Shown piece after piece: positions 57,160 to 64,000 of a stretch of 64,000 nt of DNA. Below the pieces are notes generated by a model. That model was given only the letters and a program-made list of their open reading frames with translations. It ran no database searches and had not been told where the DNA came from. Source of the DNA: Actinomycetota bacterium (GTDB taxonomy: Bacteria; Actinomycetota; Thermoleophilia; BMS3ABIN01). The stretch lies in NCBI GenBank assembly GCA_016235065.1, contig JACRMB010000003.1, positions 345,943 through 409,942 of the forward strand. The letters run 5' to 3'. The number at the start of each line of letters is the position of its first letter. Within the stretch, counting starts at the first letter, position 1. Made by a program: the position numbers and the translations under genes.

Positions 57160-58675
57160 AATCATCCGTACTCGAACTGCGGTCCGGATCACACAGCAGG
57201 CCAATGATGTTAGTAGTAATCGCATCTTCGACCTTTTTGTTTTTTATAAGGACTTTCTTGAAGAAAGCATGATTGAACTGCCTGCGAACTTCCGGCCCTG
57301 CCTTCCTGTAAGCCACACCGCATTTTGATGCCAATTCCAAGGCCATGTTCAGCGCATTCCGGATCTCTTCATCGCCGGTTTTCAATATTTCCAACCTGTC
57401 CCGGCTGTCGTCCATCTCCCCGGAAATTCTGTCCTGCTCCTTCTTTAAAACCTCAAGCGGAACAGCACCCGCATAATAAGCGTCCATTAGCTTGAGTCTC
57501 TGCTCGGCCAGTTTTGCCATTCTCCGGGTAATGAATTGCTGTTCATTAATTGTGTTCGTCTGGCGTTCGAGGAAGCGCTTCTCAAATTTATCCGCCAGCT
57601 TCGCCCGCACTTTTTCGGTAAGCTCTATTTCCTCGTAACTACTCTCAATCAGGTTTTCGAGATCGCCTGAAGCGATGTATTTCTGCTTGCAACCGTTGCG
57701 CCTCTTCTGCCCAAGGCAATAGAAGTACAGATACTCCTTACCGTTCTTGGTTTTGATGTCTGAGGACATCCGGGAGCCACATTCACCGCAGTAAACGGTT
57801 CCCCGCAGATAATGAGGATGTTTTCTCCTGCGCTCACCCGCCAGGTTCCTGACTTTCATTACTTCCTGGACACGGTCCCACTGGTCCTTGTTGATCAAGG
57901 GTGTATGAACTCCCTGAGTTTCTATTCCGTTCCAGCGGATGGTGCCTTTGTAAAACGGATTTTTCAGCATCGTTGCCAACCGCGATTTATAAACCCGGCA
58001 TGGTGGCTGCTTTGAAGTCCCCTTGCTTCTGAAGCCGAGCTTGTAAAGCTCTTCTTCAAGTTCATTGAGGCCATGATCGCCCGTGGCATACATGGCAAAG
58101 AGCTTCTTGACGAACGGAGCCCGCTCTTCATCGACCTCGATGGAACGAAGCAGGCGACCATTCATCGGCGTCTGCACATTCAGGTATCCGAGTGGGGCCA
58201 TCGCCGCCCAGCCCCCCTGTTTAGTCTTCTGGACCATGCCTTTCTTGGTCTCAGCGCCTAGATTGGCGGAATAGAACTCAGCCATGAGAGCGTGTATGCC
58301 CTCTACGAGCCGCCCTGAGGCGTTGTCCTCAAAATGCTCGACGACAGAGACCAGCGAGCAGTCAGCCTTCGTCAGAATCGCTCTGATGGCTACATGGTCT
58401 TCCATGTTCCGCGCCAGCCGGTCGATTTTGTGGACCACTACGACCTGGATGTCTTTCTGCTTGGCGATCCGTCCGAGCATTTCCTGTAGTTGTGGCCGGT
58501 GGGCGCTTCGGGCCGACTCTCCTCGGTCCAAATATTCATCCACGAGCTTCCAGCCCTTTTCCTTGATGTATTTGACGCAGGCATCCCGCTGGGCAGGAAT
58601 GGAATAGCCCTCTTTGCTGTCTGCTTTTTGGGCCTGCTCTTTTGTGGATACACGAAGATAGACTACGCAGTTCAT
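57116..58675 (-). CDS. Large serine recombinase/integrase
   Basis: 519 residues. The catalytic Ser is S10 (YLRVSTKEQ), with the resolvase core Arg residues (VVVHKIDRLARN). Next come a recombinase domain (GYLNVQTP ... KNPFYKGTIRWNG), a zinc ribbon (CGECGSRM ... YFYCLGQKRRNGC) and a coiled coil (about 350-420). It would integrate the element by site-specific recombination. The last residues (VAVVGLEPTTRGL) are translated from the reverse complement of tRNA-Met, showing that integration created the gene end. Its ATG overlaps the HEPN stop (ATGA). Confidence 0.95.
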   Translation of the reverse strand: MNCVVYLRVSTKEQAQKADSKEGYSIPAQRDACVKYIKEKGWKLVDEYLDRGESARSAHRPQLQEMLGRIAKQKDIQVVVVHKIDRLARNMEDHVAIRAILTKADCSLVSVVEHFEDNASGRLVEGIHALMAEFYSANLGAETKKGMVQKTKQGGWAAMAPLGYLNVQTPMNGRLLRSIEVDEERAPFVKKLFAMYATGDHGLNELEEELYKLGFRSKGTSKQPPCRVYKSRLATMLKNPFYKGTIRWNGIETQGVHTPLINKDQWDRVQEVMKVRNLAGERRRKHPHYLRGTVYCGECGSRMSSDIKTKNGKEYLYFYCLGQKRRNGCKQKYIASGDLENLIESSYEEIELTEKVRAKLADKFEKRFLERQTNTINEQQFITRRMAKLAEQRLKLMDAYYAGAVPLEVLKKEQDRISGEMDDSRDRLEILKTGDEEIRNALNMALELASKCGVAYRKAGPEVRRQFNHAFFKKVLIKNKKVEDAITTNIIGLLCDPDRSSSTDDLVAVVGLEPTTRGL

Positions 58676-59124
58676 GACTTCTTGCTCATTTCAACAATAT
58701 TGTCGGGTAGTAGATCACTGATCTCGTCCAGGAACCGCTTGGAAAACGAGACGATGTTCTTGGCTTCAGTTTCCGAAATCAGGCCCCGCTCTCCATAAAC
58801 CGACCGGTTCCTCTTCTTTCGGAGCTTCTGACAGAGGCTTATGTCTTTTTGAAACTCCTTGGGCAGAGCCGCTTTCAGGAATTCGAAGGTGTTGTAGTGC
58901 TTGCCCTCACCTCGCGGCCTGTATCCCTGCCAGTACATGTAAGCAAGGGCCGCTTGGAGGATGCTGTTATAGGCAATGTTAAAAGCCCAGTCAAGATCCA
59001 TGCCTGCCATGTACTCGGCAGTCTGCCGGTCTTGCCCGGCGGCGCGAAGATGCCCCGCGATCTCCTCGTCAACAACTTCGCACGGCTCGATTATTCGCCT
59101 CTTAATTAAGCTTTCGTAACTCAT
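58672..59124 (-). CDS. HEPN-domain protein
   Basis: 150-residue all-helical protein with the HEPN layout; LCQKLRKKRNRSVYGERG takes the place of the usual R-x4-6-H RNase motif, with Tyr at the His position. It overlaps the nucleotidyltransferase gene by 23 bases, as toxin-antitoxin HEPN/MNT pairs do. In such pairs the transferase modifies HEPN. Lacking the His, it may be a non-RNase member; a toxin role is not certain. Confidence 0.7.
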   Translation of the reverse strand: MSYESLIKRRIIEPCEVVDEEIAGHLRAAGQDRQTAEYMAGMDLDWAFNIAYNSILQAALAYMYWQGYRPRGEGKHYNTFEFLKAALPKEFQKDISLCQKLRKKRNRSVYGERGLISETEAKNIVSFSKRFLDEISDLLPDNIVEMSKKS

Positions 59125-59683
59125 CTTCTGTCCCGATTAAAAATATTTTCTTGTCCTTGGCAACGTTAGCAACGAAAGCCTTTTTCGCCTTCATCTGTTT
59201 CTTCCAGTCGCTGGGGCTAAATATTGAATAGTTCACTTCGCGCCCCAAGTGCTCTTCAGCTTTCAAAATAGCTTTATTAACTGCATCTTCTGAGACATCG
59301 CCAACGATCATTACGTCGATGTCAGACCGCGCGTCTTCCAGGTTTTTAGCTACTGAACCATAGATAAATGCTGATTTAACGTCACCAATTTTGGCCAGAG
59401 ACTTTTTGAGCTCGTCCCCGACTCCAACGGTCTTGAAAATTATGCTCTTGATTTCCGGATAAAGGATGAAATCCTGATTCGCCCAGTAGAAGCGGATATT
59501 GCCTTCTTTCTGGCTAGAAAGCAGCCCAGCCTCTTCGAGCCGTTTTAGCTCATTCTGAACAGAGGGCGCACTGGCATTAAGCAGTTTAAGTAACTGCATG
59601 TAATGAAAGCGCTCACCTGGGTGCGAGACAAACCAAGTAATAAGTTCAACGCGCGTTTTGGATGTAATTAGTGTGGAAAGCAT
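59102..59683 (-). CDS. Winged-helix plus MNT-type nucleotidyltransferase
   Basis: 193 residues: an N-terminal winged helix (TSKTRVELITWFVSHPGERFHYMQLLKLLNASAPSVQNELKRLEEAGLL) and a minimal nucleotidyltransferase (SAFIYGSVAKNLEDARSDIDVMIVGD) with the GS and DxD metal motifs intact. It likely represses its own operon through the palindrome at 59708 and modifies the HEPN partner. AT-rich. Confidence 0.8.
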   Translation of the reverse strand: MLSTLITSKTRVELITWFVSHPGERFHYMQLLKLLNASAPSVQNELKRLEEAGLLSSQKEGNIRFYWANQDFILYPEIKSIIFKTVGVGDELKKSLAKIGDVKSAFIYGSVAKNLEDARSDIDVMIVGDVSEDAVNKAILKAEEHLGREVNYSIFSPSDWKKQMKAKKAFVANVAKDKKIFLIGTEDELRKLN

Positions 59684-59707
59684 AAGATTTATCTATTCAT
59701 ACATTAT

Positions 59708-59723
59708 TGTACGGTTCCGTACA
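59708..59723. promoter_or_regulatory. Palindromic operator of the nucleotidyltransferase/HEPN operon
   Basis: TGTACGG-TT-CCGTACA, a perfect palindrome 25 bases before the start, in AT-rich promoter-like DNA. Confidence 0.6.
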
Positions 59724-59738
59724 TTTTTATATTAACAG

Positions 59739-60209
59739 TTATTCGGCACGAGTCAATCGTTTTTTAGTTATTCCCTGCTCGTAATTCTTCCAAATCTTTA
59801 TTCTCAAACTTGCCAACTCTTCCATTACCTGGAAGTGATTGGCGATCTCATCAATCCTGGGCTTGTTCTTCACAAAGGCTTCAAACTCAATGCTTGGCAC
59901 TAGCAGGCAGGCGGCAAAGATATTGGCCTGCTTCTCATGATAGTTGCCGAACGAGTAAATCCGTTTCTGCATGGCCATGTGGTTCCCGGCGTGAAGCAGA
60001 TCATGGGCGATAGCGTGAGCGACCAGTTCCCGCTTTTCCCTTTGGGGAAGATCCTCGCGGATAACAATCAGGCCACGGAAATAGACCTCCTTCATCCGGC
60101 CCTCCATTTTTTCATACAAGACAGTAAGACCTAGACTTTCCGTGATTCTGTCTAGGTCATTTCCGAACTGCTCGTATATCCGGTTTGCTCTCTCAATTAC
60201 TTTCTTCAT
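59739..60209 (-). CDS. ImmA/IrrE-family protein with altered zinc motif
   Basis: 156 residues. The family HExxH is HAIAH here (LVAHAIAHDLLHAGNH), so the catalytic Glu is Ala, while the third ligand region (NYHEKQANIFAACLLVP) is kept. ImmA-type proteases normally cleave the XRE repressor of the same element to induce transfer. This one is encoded four bases after the repressor gene but may be inactive or use another base. Confidence 0.85.
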   Translation of the reverse strand: MKKVIERANRIYEQFGNDLDRITESLGLTVLYEKMEGRMKEVYFRGLIVIREDLPQREKRELVAHAIAHDLLHAGNHMAMQKRIYSFGNYHEKQANIFAACLLVPSIEFEAFVKNKPRIDEIANHFQVMEELASLRIKIWKNYEQGITKKRLTRAE

Positions 60210-60213
60210 GCTT

Positions 60214-60576
60214 TTATCCCTTGGCTGCCCTGGCTTTCATCATGGCCTGGAAAGCCCTTAAGACTGATTGCTTTTCTTCGCGGGTCATATTCGGGACTTC
60301 CTTGAACATCATGGTGAAGCCGGGATCATCGATACCTAGTCTCTCAATCTCGGCTTCGAGCTTTAAGTCTTCGATATCCTGCATGGAAACTCCGATGACC
60401 TTGGCCCAGAGTTGCAGCTTATCGTCAGCGGGGAGGAAGCGCCCCCGCTCGGCGTCAGAGATATAGCTGTTAGAGCCGACGCCAAGCTTTTCAGCCAGGT
60501 CTTCCTGGCTGATGCCCTTCTCCAGCCGGAGCTGCTTCAGCTTCTTCCCGAAATGTATGTGTTTCTTCTCACTCAT
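60214..60576 (-). CDS. XRE-family repressor
   Basis: 120 residues. HTH at about 10-62 (GKKLKQLRLEKGISQEDLAEKLGVGSNSYISDAERGR) and a C-terminal helical region that may be the ImmA target. First gene of the minus-strand operon. An operator overlaps its start codon, and two more lie in the divergent promoter region, so it very likely represses itself and the plus-strand genes. Confidence 0.92.
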   Translation of the reverse strand: MSEKKHIHFGKKLKQLRLEKGISQEDLAEKLGVGSNSYISDAERGRFLPADDKLQLWAKVIGVSMQDIEDLKLEAEIERLGIDDPGFTMMFKEVPNMTREEKQSVLRAFQAMMKARAAKG

Positions 60577-60591
60577 CGATATTCCGACGAT
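60575..60591. promoter_or_regulatory. Operator 1, ATCG-N9-CGAT
   Basis: ATCG, nine bases, CGAT; overlaps the XRE start codon. Same geometry as operators 2 and 3. Confidence 0.6.
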
Positions 60592-60672
60592 ACAATATCA
60601 TCAAATACTAGTCAATACTTTTATTAATCATAGTATTTATCCACAATAAGCGTTATTTTGTATACTTGTTTT

Positions 60673-60689
60673 ATCGTTATACTACCGAT
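60673..60689. promoter_or_regulatory. Operator 2, ATCG-N9-CGAT
   Basis: TATCG, nine bases, CGATA, in the middle of the AT-rich divergent promoter region. Confidence 0.6.
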
Positions 60690-60739
60690 ATTATAGAGAC
60701 ACCTTCGGCGCTTGCCACTTATTTTTTTTGGCTTAGCAT

Positions 60740-60756
60740 ATCGAAAATATAGCGAT
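60740..60756. promoter_or_regulatory. Operator 3, ATCG-N9-CGAT
   Basis: ATATCG, nine bases, CGATAT; 22 bases before the ATG of the first plus-strand gene. Confidence 0.6.
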
Positions 60757-60777
60757 ATTTAACTGGCGAGAAAGACA

Positions 60778-60969
60778 ATGAGACTGGTATTTCCCAAGAA
60801 AATAGACATGAAGGCTGCACAGTACGAACTGCAGAACCTGATCGATGCCTTCCTGGACCTGGCTGACCAGCTCATTGAAGAAGAACAGCAAACCGGCAAA
60901 ATGGATGCTGTACACACCAATCTAAGAACAGGAGGATTTCATGACCAAGAATCACGATTGGCTCGATGA
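60778..60969 (+). CDS. 63-residue helical protein of the mobile element
   Basis: First plus-strand gene after the operators. The sequence AAQYELQNLIDAFLDLADQLIEEEQQ predicts an amphipathic helix. Weak ribosome-binding site; overlaps the next gene by 29 bases. Function unknown; by position an early gene under repressor control. Confidence 0.5.
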   Translation: MRLVFPKKIDMKAAQYELQNLIDAFLDLADQLIEEEQQTGKMDAVHTNLRTGGFHDQESRLAR

Positions 60970-61135
60970 CCTGCCCGAAGGTGTTGACCGCAAAAAAGTG
61001 GAGTTCCAGTTCGATTTGCTTGTTCGGGCGATTTGGGAATCAGCGGAAGAGCAAGTGATGGCAGAGGTCGAAGCTGCCAAGAAAAAAGAATCTGAACCTT
61101 CCGACAAGAAACCCACCACCGATCCACAGGGCTGA
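60941..61135 (+). CDS. 64-residue charged protein of the mobile element
   Basis: ATG with AGGAGG upstream. Helical middle (KKVEFQFDLLVRAIWESAEEQVMAEVEAAKKKE) and a Lys/Pro tail. Not recognised. It precedes the folded origin-like region. Confidence 0.6.
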   Translation: MTKNHDWLDDLPEGVDRKKVEFQFDLLVRAIWESAEEQVMAEVEAAKKKESEPSDKKPTTDPQG

Positions 61136-61433
61136 ACCCCTTGCATTGCCCCTTGCAATCCGATGCAAGACCCGATTACAAGACCCAAAACCTTGAAAAC
61201 ATTAAACCCACCAGGGGGAAATTAACTGGATTTACGGGGCATTTAGCCCACTTCAATCCAGCGCCGTCTGTCTTCGTTTGGAGGTCGAAACGAAGCCCGA
61301 CTTCCCGCCCCTCGACTTGCAGTTTCCCTCAATCCTGCGTCATTCGGCGAGGCGCGGGAAGTCTGGCTTATCAGCCAGACGGCGCTCCCTTCGGTCGCTT
61401 AATTTCCCCTGGTGAAAACCTGATAGACAAAAG
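61136..61433. other. Iteron-like and strongly folded region, candidate origin or structured RNA
   Basis: CTTGCAT/CTTGCAA/ATGCAAG words at 61140-61169, then nested inverted repeats: 61209-61225 with 61399-61414 (about 16 bp, one bulge), AGCGCCGTCTG (61260-61270) with CAGACGGCGCT (61376-61386), and GACTTCCCGC plus CCTCG (61299-61314) with CGAGG plus GCGGGAAGTC (61348-61363). Two local hairpins compete: CTTCGTTT/AAACGAAG (61272-61295) and GTCTGGCT-TATC-AGCCAGAC (61361-61380). Confidence 0.65.
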
Positions 61434-62273
61434 ATGAAAACAGAAAGACAAAACAATCGAATAGCGCCAATGATTCTGACGGCCAGGGATATATCCATCA
61501 TCCTGTGTGTTTACGAGAACCGGTTTTTGAGACGCGATCAGATTCAGCGACTTCATTTTCCGAACTCATCGGTTTCAGCATGCAACATGAGAATGAAGAA
61601 ACTCGAAGAGCATCATTTCCTGGACAGGCTCGTTAAACCTGTGGCTTCGGGCTCCGCCCAGGCCGCCTATGCCCTCGATAAGCGAGGGGCTGACGTTGTG
61701 GCTGCGACCCTGGAAATTGACCGACGCAAGGTCAGATGGAATCGCTCTAACAACCGCGTGGAATGGCTGTTCATGGATCACACGCTCGGGATATCCGAAT
61801 TCAAAGTTTGCCTCGATGTCGCGCTCGCCATCCGAAGAGAGGAATTGCTGTTTTACCAGCGCGGTGACAAATCGCATCTCAGAAGAATTTCGATGACCGG
61901 AGCAAAGAAGAAATATTTTGTTGTCGCGCCTGACGCTTTCTTTGGAATCCAGACCGGCCGCGGTAAATGCATCTTCTTCCTGGAAGTCGATTTGGGAACG
62001 GAAACGCTGTCGAGATTTGCCGAGAAAGTGACGGCTTACAAGAGATATTGGAAATCACATCAGTACACAGAGGAATACGGTTTTAATAACTTTCGCGTCC
62101 TGACGGTCTGCGAAAGTGATAGACGCCTGGCCAATCTAAGGCAGGCAACAGGGAAAGTGGGGGGAAGGCAGATGTTTCTGTTCACAACCTTCTCGGCAAT
62201 TCAGAAAAACAGCCCCCTCGGAAGCGTTTGGCTTTCTCCCTTCATAGATTTACCAACATCAGTGTTGGAATAG
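61434..62273 (+). CDS. Replication-relaxation family protein
   Basis: 279 residues. An N-terminal winged-helix part (DISIILCVYENRFLRRDQIQRLHFPNSS ... MRMKKLEEHHFLDRL) is followed by the family core: MDHTLGISEFKVCLD ... VAPDAFFGIQ ... FFLEVDLGTETLSRFAEKVTAYKRY. Members are encoded on plasmids and conjugative elements and are thought to relax DNA for replication or transfer; the Glu/Asp cluster may be a nuclease-like site. Lies between the two folded intergenic regions, its probable targets. Confidence 0.85.
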   Translation: MKTERQNNRIAPMILTARDISIILCVYENRFLRRDQIQRLHFPNSSVSACNMRMKKLEEHHFLDRLVKPVASGSAQAAYALDKRGADVVAATLEIDRRKVRWNRSNNRVEWLFMDHTLGISEFKVCLDVALAIRREELLFYQRGDKSHLRRISMTGAKKKYFVVAPDAFFGIQTGRGKCIFFLEVDLGTETLSRFAEKVTAYKRYWKSHQYTEEYGFNNFRVLTVCESDRRLANLRQATGKVGGRQMFLFTTFSAIQKNSPLGSVWLSPFIDLPTSVLE

Positions 62274-62542
62274 CCCGTTTTAGGGCAAGAGCTTTCAGAG
62301 TTCGATCCCCAAAGGACAAAGCTCTTTTCCGCAAACTTGCCACGCACCTTGAACATCATCATTAGTAGGTTCCGCCCTTAACCGGCTGCGGAAGGTCCGG
62401 CTCGGGCTGCGGGTAAGCGTCCCCGAGCCGGACTGAAAGCTCAAAGTTTTCACTCATCCCCATGATGCAATTCCCTTGGTTTACATGCCCATCAATTGTG
62501 CGTGGCATGTAGGCCGCGCACCCAGAAACAGGAGGTAAGGAA
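62274..62542. other. Second folded intergenic region
   Basis: GAGCTTTCAG (62289-62298) pairs with CTGAAAGCTC (62433-62442), enclosing TTCCGC/GCGGAA (about 62370-62393) and TCCGGCTCGGG (62396-62406)/CCCGAGCCGGA (62422-62432). A separate hairpin TACATGCC (62482-62489)/GGCATGTA (62504-62511) stands before the next ribosome-binding site. No gene seen. Confidence 0.6.
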
Positions 62543-62950
62543 ATGGCACCTACAATCAACGAAAGGATCTTCAAGAAGCTAGAGGGAGTCATCGGTGACC
62601 TGTCAGACATCCCGGCTTACATGAAGTTCGAGGCTCACGGCTTCATGGATCTAGGCGTAGACAGGCTCTACGCGGACGAGGAATCGGTAACCATCGCCCT
62701 GAGCCACTACTTCAAACAGAACGGCGACATGGTACCGGACCCGGATATGGAGGTAAGGATTTATCCGGAAATGAAGATGGCTGAGGCGCTGACCTTTCAG
62801 GACAGCTTCGGCTTCCGCCAAGTCTATCCATCACCCGACAAGGTCAATTTGAAAGCCAAGAAGGACTTAAACGTCTTTCTGAACCAATGGCTTTCAAACA
62901 TCATCGAGCAGGGCTTTGAAAGAAGTGGAGGCAACGACGATGAGCTTTGA
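62543..62950 (+). CDS. DUF6908-like protein
   Basis: 135 residues with AGGAGG upstream. YMKFEAHGFMDLGVDRL ... IALSHYFKQNGDMVPDPDMEVRIYPEMKMAEALTFQD fits a small family found on mobile elements and phages (DUF6908 as I recall it). Function unknown. Overlaps the RadC-like gene by 11 bases. Confidence 0.6.
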   Translation: MAPTINERIFKKLEGVIGDLSDIPAYMKFEAHGFMDLGVDRLYADEESVTIALSHYFKQNGDMVPDPDMEVRIYPEMKMAEALTFQDSFGFRQVYPSPDKVNLKAKKDLNVFLNQWLSNIIEQGFERSGGNDDEL

Positions 62951-63356
62951 ACTATTGAAGGTCAAGGAGATCGCCACGGGCGAACCGATCCGGTCTCCGC
63001 AAGACGTGGCAGACTTCGTCTGCAAAAACATGGAAGAAGAAGCGCTAGTTGATCGGGAGTGCTTCTGGATTCTGCACCTTAACGCTAGAAATCAGGTGAT
63101 TGAAAAAGAGCTTACGGCTATCGGATGTGTGAACGCCTGCCTTGTACGTCCTGCGGACGTCATGAGGAAGGCTGTCATCAACGGAACGGTTGCCATATTA
63201 GCGGTTCACAATCACCCGAGTGGCAATGCTGAGCCTAGCCAGGAAGACTGCCAGTTAACTGAACGGCTCAAGAACTCGTGTGAGATTTTGGGCATACAGC
63301 TTCTGGATTCAGTCGTCATAGCGGCTGGTGGCAAAGTTCAAAGCATAATGCGCTGA
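62940..63356 (+). CDS. RadC-like JAB/MPN-domain protein
   Basis: 138 residues from ATG 62940 (GGAGG upstream). VHNHPSGNAEPSQED is the JAMM zinc motif of RadC-family proteins, which are common on plasmids, ICEs and prophages as possible anti-restriction or DNA-processing factors. It lacks the N-terminal helix-hairpin-helix of chromosomal RadC, as mobile-element versions do. Confidence 0.9.
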   Translation: MSFELLKVKEIATGEPIRSPQDVADFVCKNMEEEALVDRECFWILHLNARNQVIEKELTAIGCVNACLVRPADVMRKAVINGTVAILAVHNHPSGNAEPSQEDCQLTERLKNSCEILGIQLLDSVVIAAGGKVQSIMR

Positions 63357-63368
63357 ATAAGCGCAGTT

Positions 63369-63400
63369 CGGCACAGATTCAAGGAATCTGTGCCGTTTTC
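63369..63400 (+). terminator. Rho-independent terminator
   Basis: CGGCACAGATTC, AAG, GAATCTGTGCCG, TTTTC. Ends the DUF6908/RadC transcript. Confidence 0.9.
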
Positions 63401-63642
63401 TTTGCTTAAGATAGATTAAAGATGCTAGAAAATTCGAGAATAGTTCATTCTCTCCTGAAAAATGTTTGCATAACTTGTTTAATCTGTAATAAGGTACGGC
63501 AGGATTACGGGGTACCTTGTGGAACCATTGGGGTATAGTAAGGGTAGCATTCGGTATTGACAGGGTTCATGTTGAGGTACTATCATGAAAATAGGTATTA
63601 TCAATTTTATGCTCTTTGACAACCTTTAACGCGAGGCATTCC

Positions 63643-63975
63643 ATGAGCGTTGATCGTATTTCCCGCAAAATTGCTCTTAATCAATATCAGGATGTCTTTA
63701 TGCATCTTTATGCCAGCTTTAATGATTGGCGAGGGAACGATATCTCCCCTGGTTATCGCGAAGCAATTGACATGTTTTTGGAATCTGACAAATTCAATTT
63801 TGTTGGGATAACCACTGAGGACATATTTAAGGCCTTCAAAGGCGAACCTGATCGGTATGAGGCAATTCCTCCAGCAATTAAAAAAAATTTCTCTCTTCCG
63901 GAGAGACTCCCAGTGAATTATGGGGGTCACCCGAGACCAAGGATAAAAGCAAGAGCCGTGCGGAAAAGACCATAA
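63643..63975 (+). CDS. Hypothetical protein of the mobile element
   Basis: 110 residues from ATG 63643 (GAGG seven bases upstream). Mixed helical protein with a basic Pro/Arg-rich tail (GGHPRPRIKARAVRKRP). No family recognised. Confidence 0.5.
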   Translation: MSVDRISRKIALNQYQDVFMHLYASFNDWRGNDISPGYREAIDMFLESDKFNFVGITTEDIFKAFKGEPDRYEAIPPAIKKNFSLPERLPVNYGGHPRPRIKARAVRKRP

Positions 63976-64000
63976 TGTCGTTTTTCATTTTTTCTCCGAC

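Larger units (their letters stand above)
57116..64000. mobile_element. Integrative element at tRNA-Met, left end (continues past the window)
   Basis: The left boundary is the tRNA-Met 3' half, read by the recombinase C-terminus. Contents: serine recombinase, HEPN/nucleotidyltransferase pair, ImmA and XRE regulators, small early ORFs, replication-relaxation protein, DUF6908-like and RadC-like proteins. No second copy of the tRNA-Met end was found, so the right end is outside. Whether it conjugates cannot be told. Confidence 0.75.

Overview
The window is high-GC DNA from a bacterium, interrupted by AT-rich patches. Four secreted or anchored proteins, plus one truncated copy, point to a Gram-positive. 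Three of these (9410, 19111, 48650) end in an LPxTG-like sortase motif, a hydrophobic segment and a basic tail. With the GC content, MmpL-type exporter and Met/Thr/Tyr tRNAs, this suggests a deep-branching actinobacterium; this is an inference. A minimal two-gene SUF system, a ferredoxin:thioredoxin reductase and an N-type rotary ATPase suit an anaerobic or microaerophilic life, while KatG suggests some exposure to oxygen.

Left part (1-9.9 kb): the 3' part of a hybrid histidine kinase, a GT4 glycosyltransferase and tRNA-Thr(CGT). A 44-bp copy of the tRNA 3' half at 4160-4203 encloses a small remnant island with a GIY-YIG-like protein. katG follows, then an AT-rich stretch with small membrane proteins, an AbiGi-like defence candidate and a third decayed tRNA-Thr fragment. 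Next come an Excalibur/LPxTG protein and a strong terminator.

Middle (10-31.6 kb): a beta-helix lipoprotein, MmpL transporter, alpha/beta hydrolase, an AT-rich GAF-like gene, and a DHA2 drug exporter flanked by a full and a decapitated copy of a secreted-protein gene. A DUF6790 membrane gene has its ribosome-binding site buried in a long hairpin. The SmsCB-like sufC-sufB pair lies behind a structured leader, followed by an orphan RiPP precursor with a lasso-type leader that seems to start at ATA. Then come a GH26-like secreted hydrolase, a PhnD-like lipoprotein with hybrid kinase, a cold-shock protein, a nitronate monooxygenase, an sfsA remnant and a FAD oxidoreductase.

Right part (31.6-57 kb): a complete N-ATPase operon in the order atpD-C-Q-R-B-E-F-A-G on the minus strand, a second GH26-like paralogue, a MacB/FtsX-type exporter, a redox operon (DUF3467, glutaredoxin, FTR-rubredoxin fusion), an UDP-galactopyranose-mutase-like flavoprotein, a methyltransferase, two GT-C membrane glycosyltransferases, hyuA-hyuB, small membrane and Cys-rich proteins, and a tRNA cluster (Tyr, Thr, Met).

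From 57.1 kb to the window end lies an integrated mobile element whose serine recombinase reads into tRNA-Met. It carries an XRE/ImmA immunity module with three identical-geometry operators, a wHTH-nucleotidyltransferase/HEPN pair, a replication-relaxation protein between two strongly folded intergenic regions (a likely replication or transfer origin), a DUF6908-like protein and a RadC-like protein. Its right end is outside the window.
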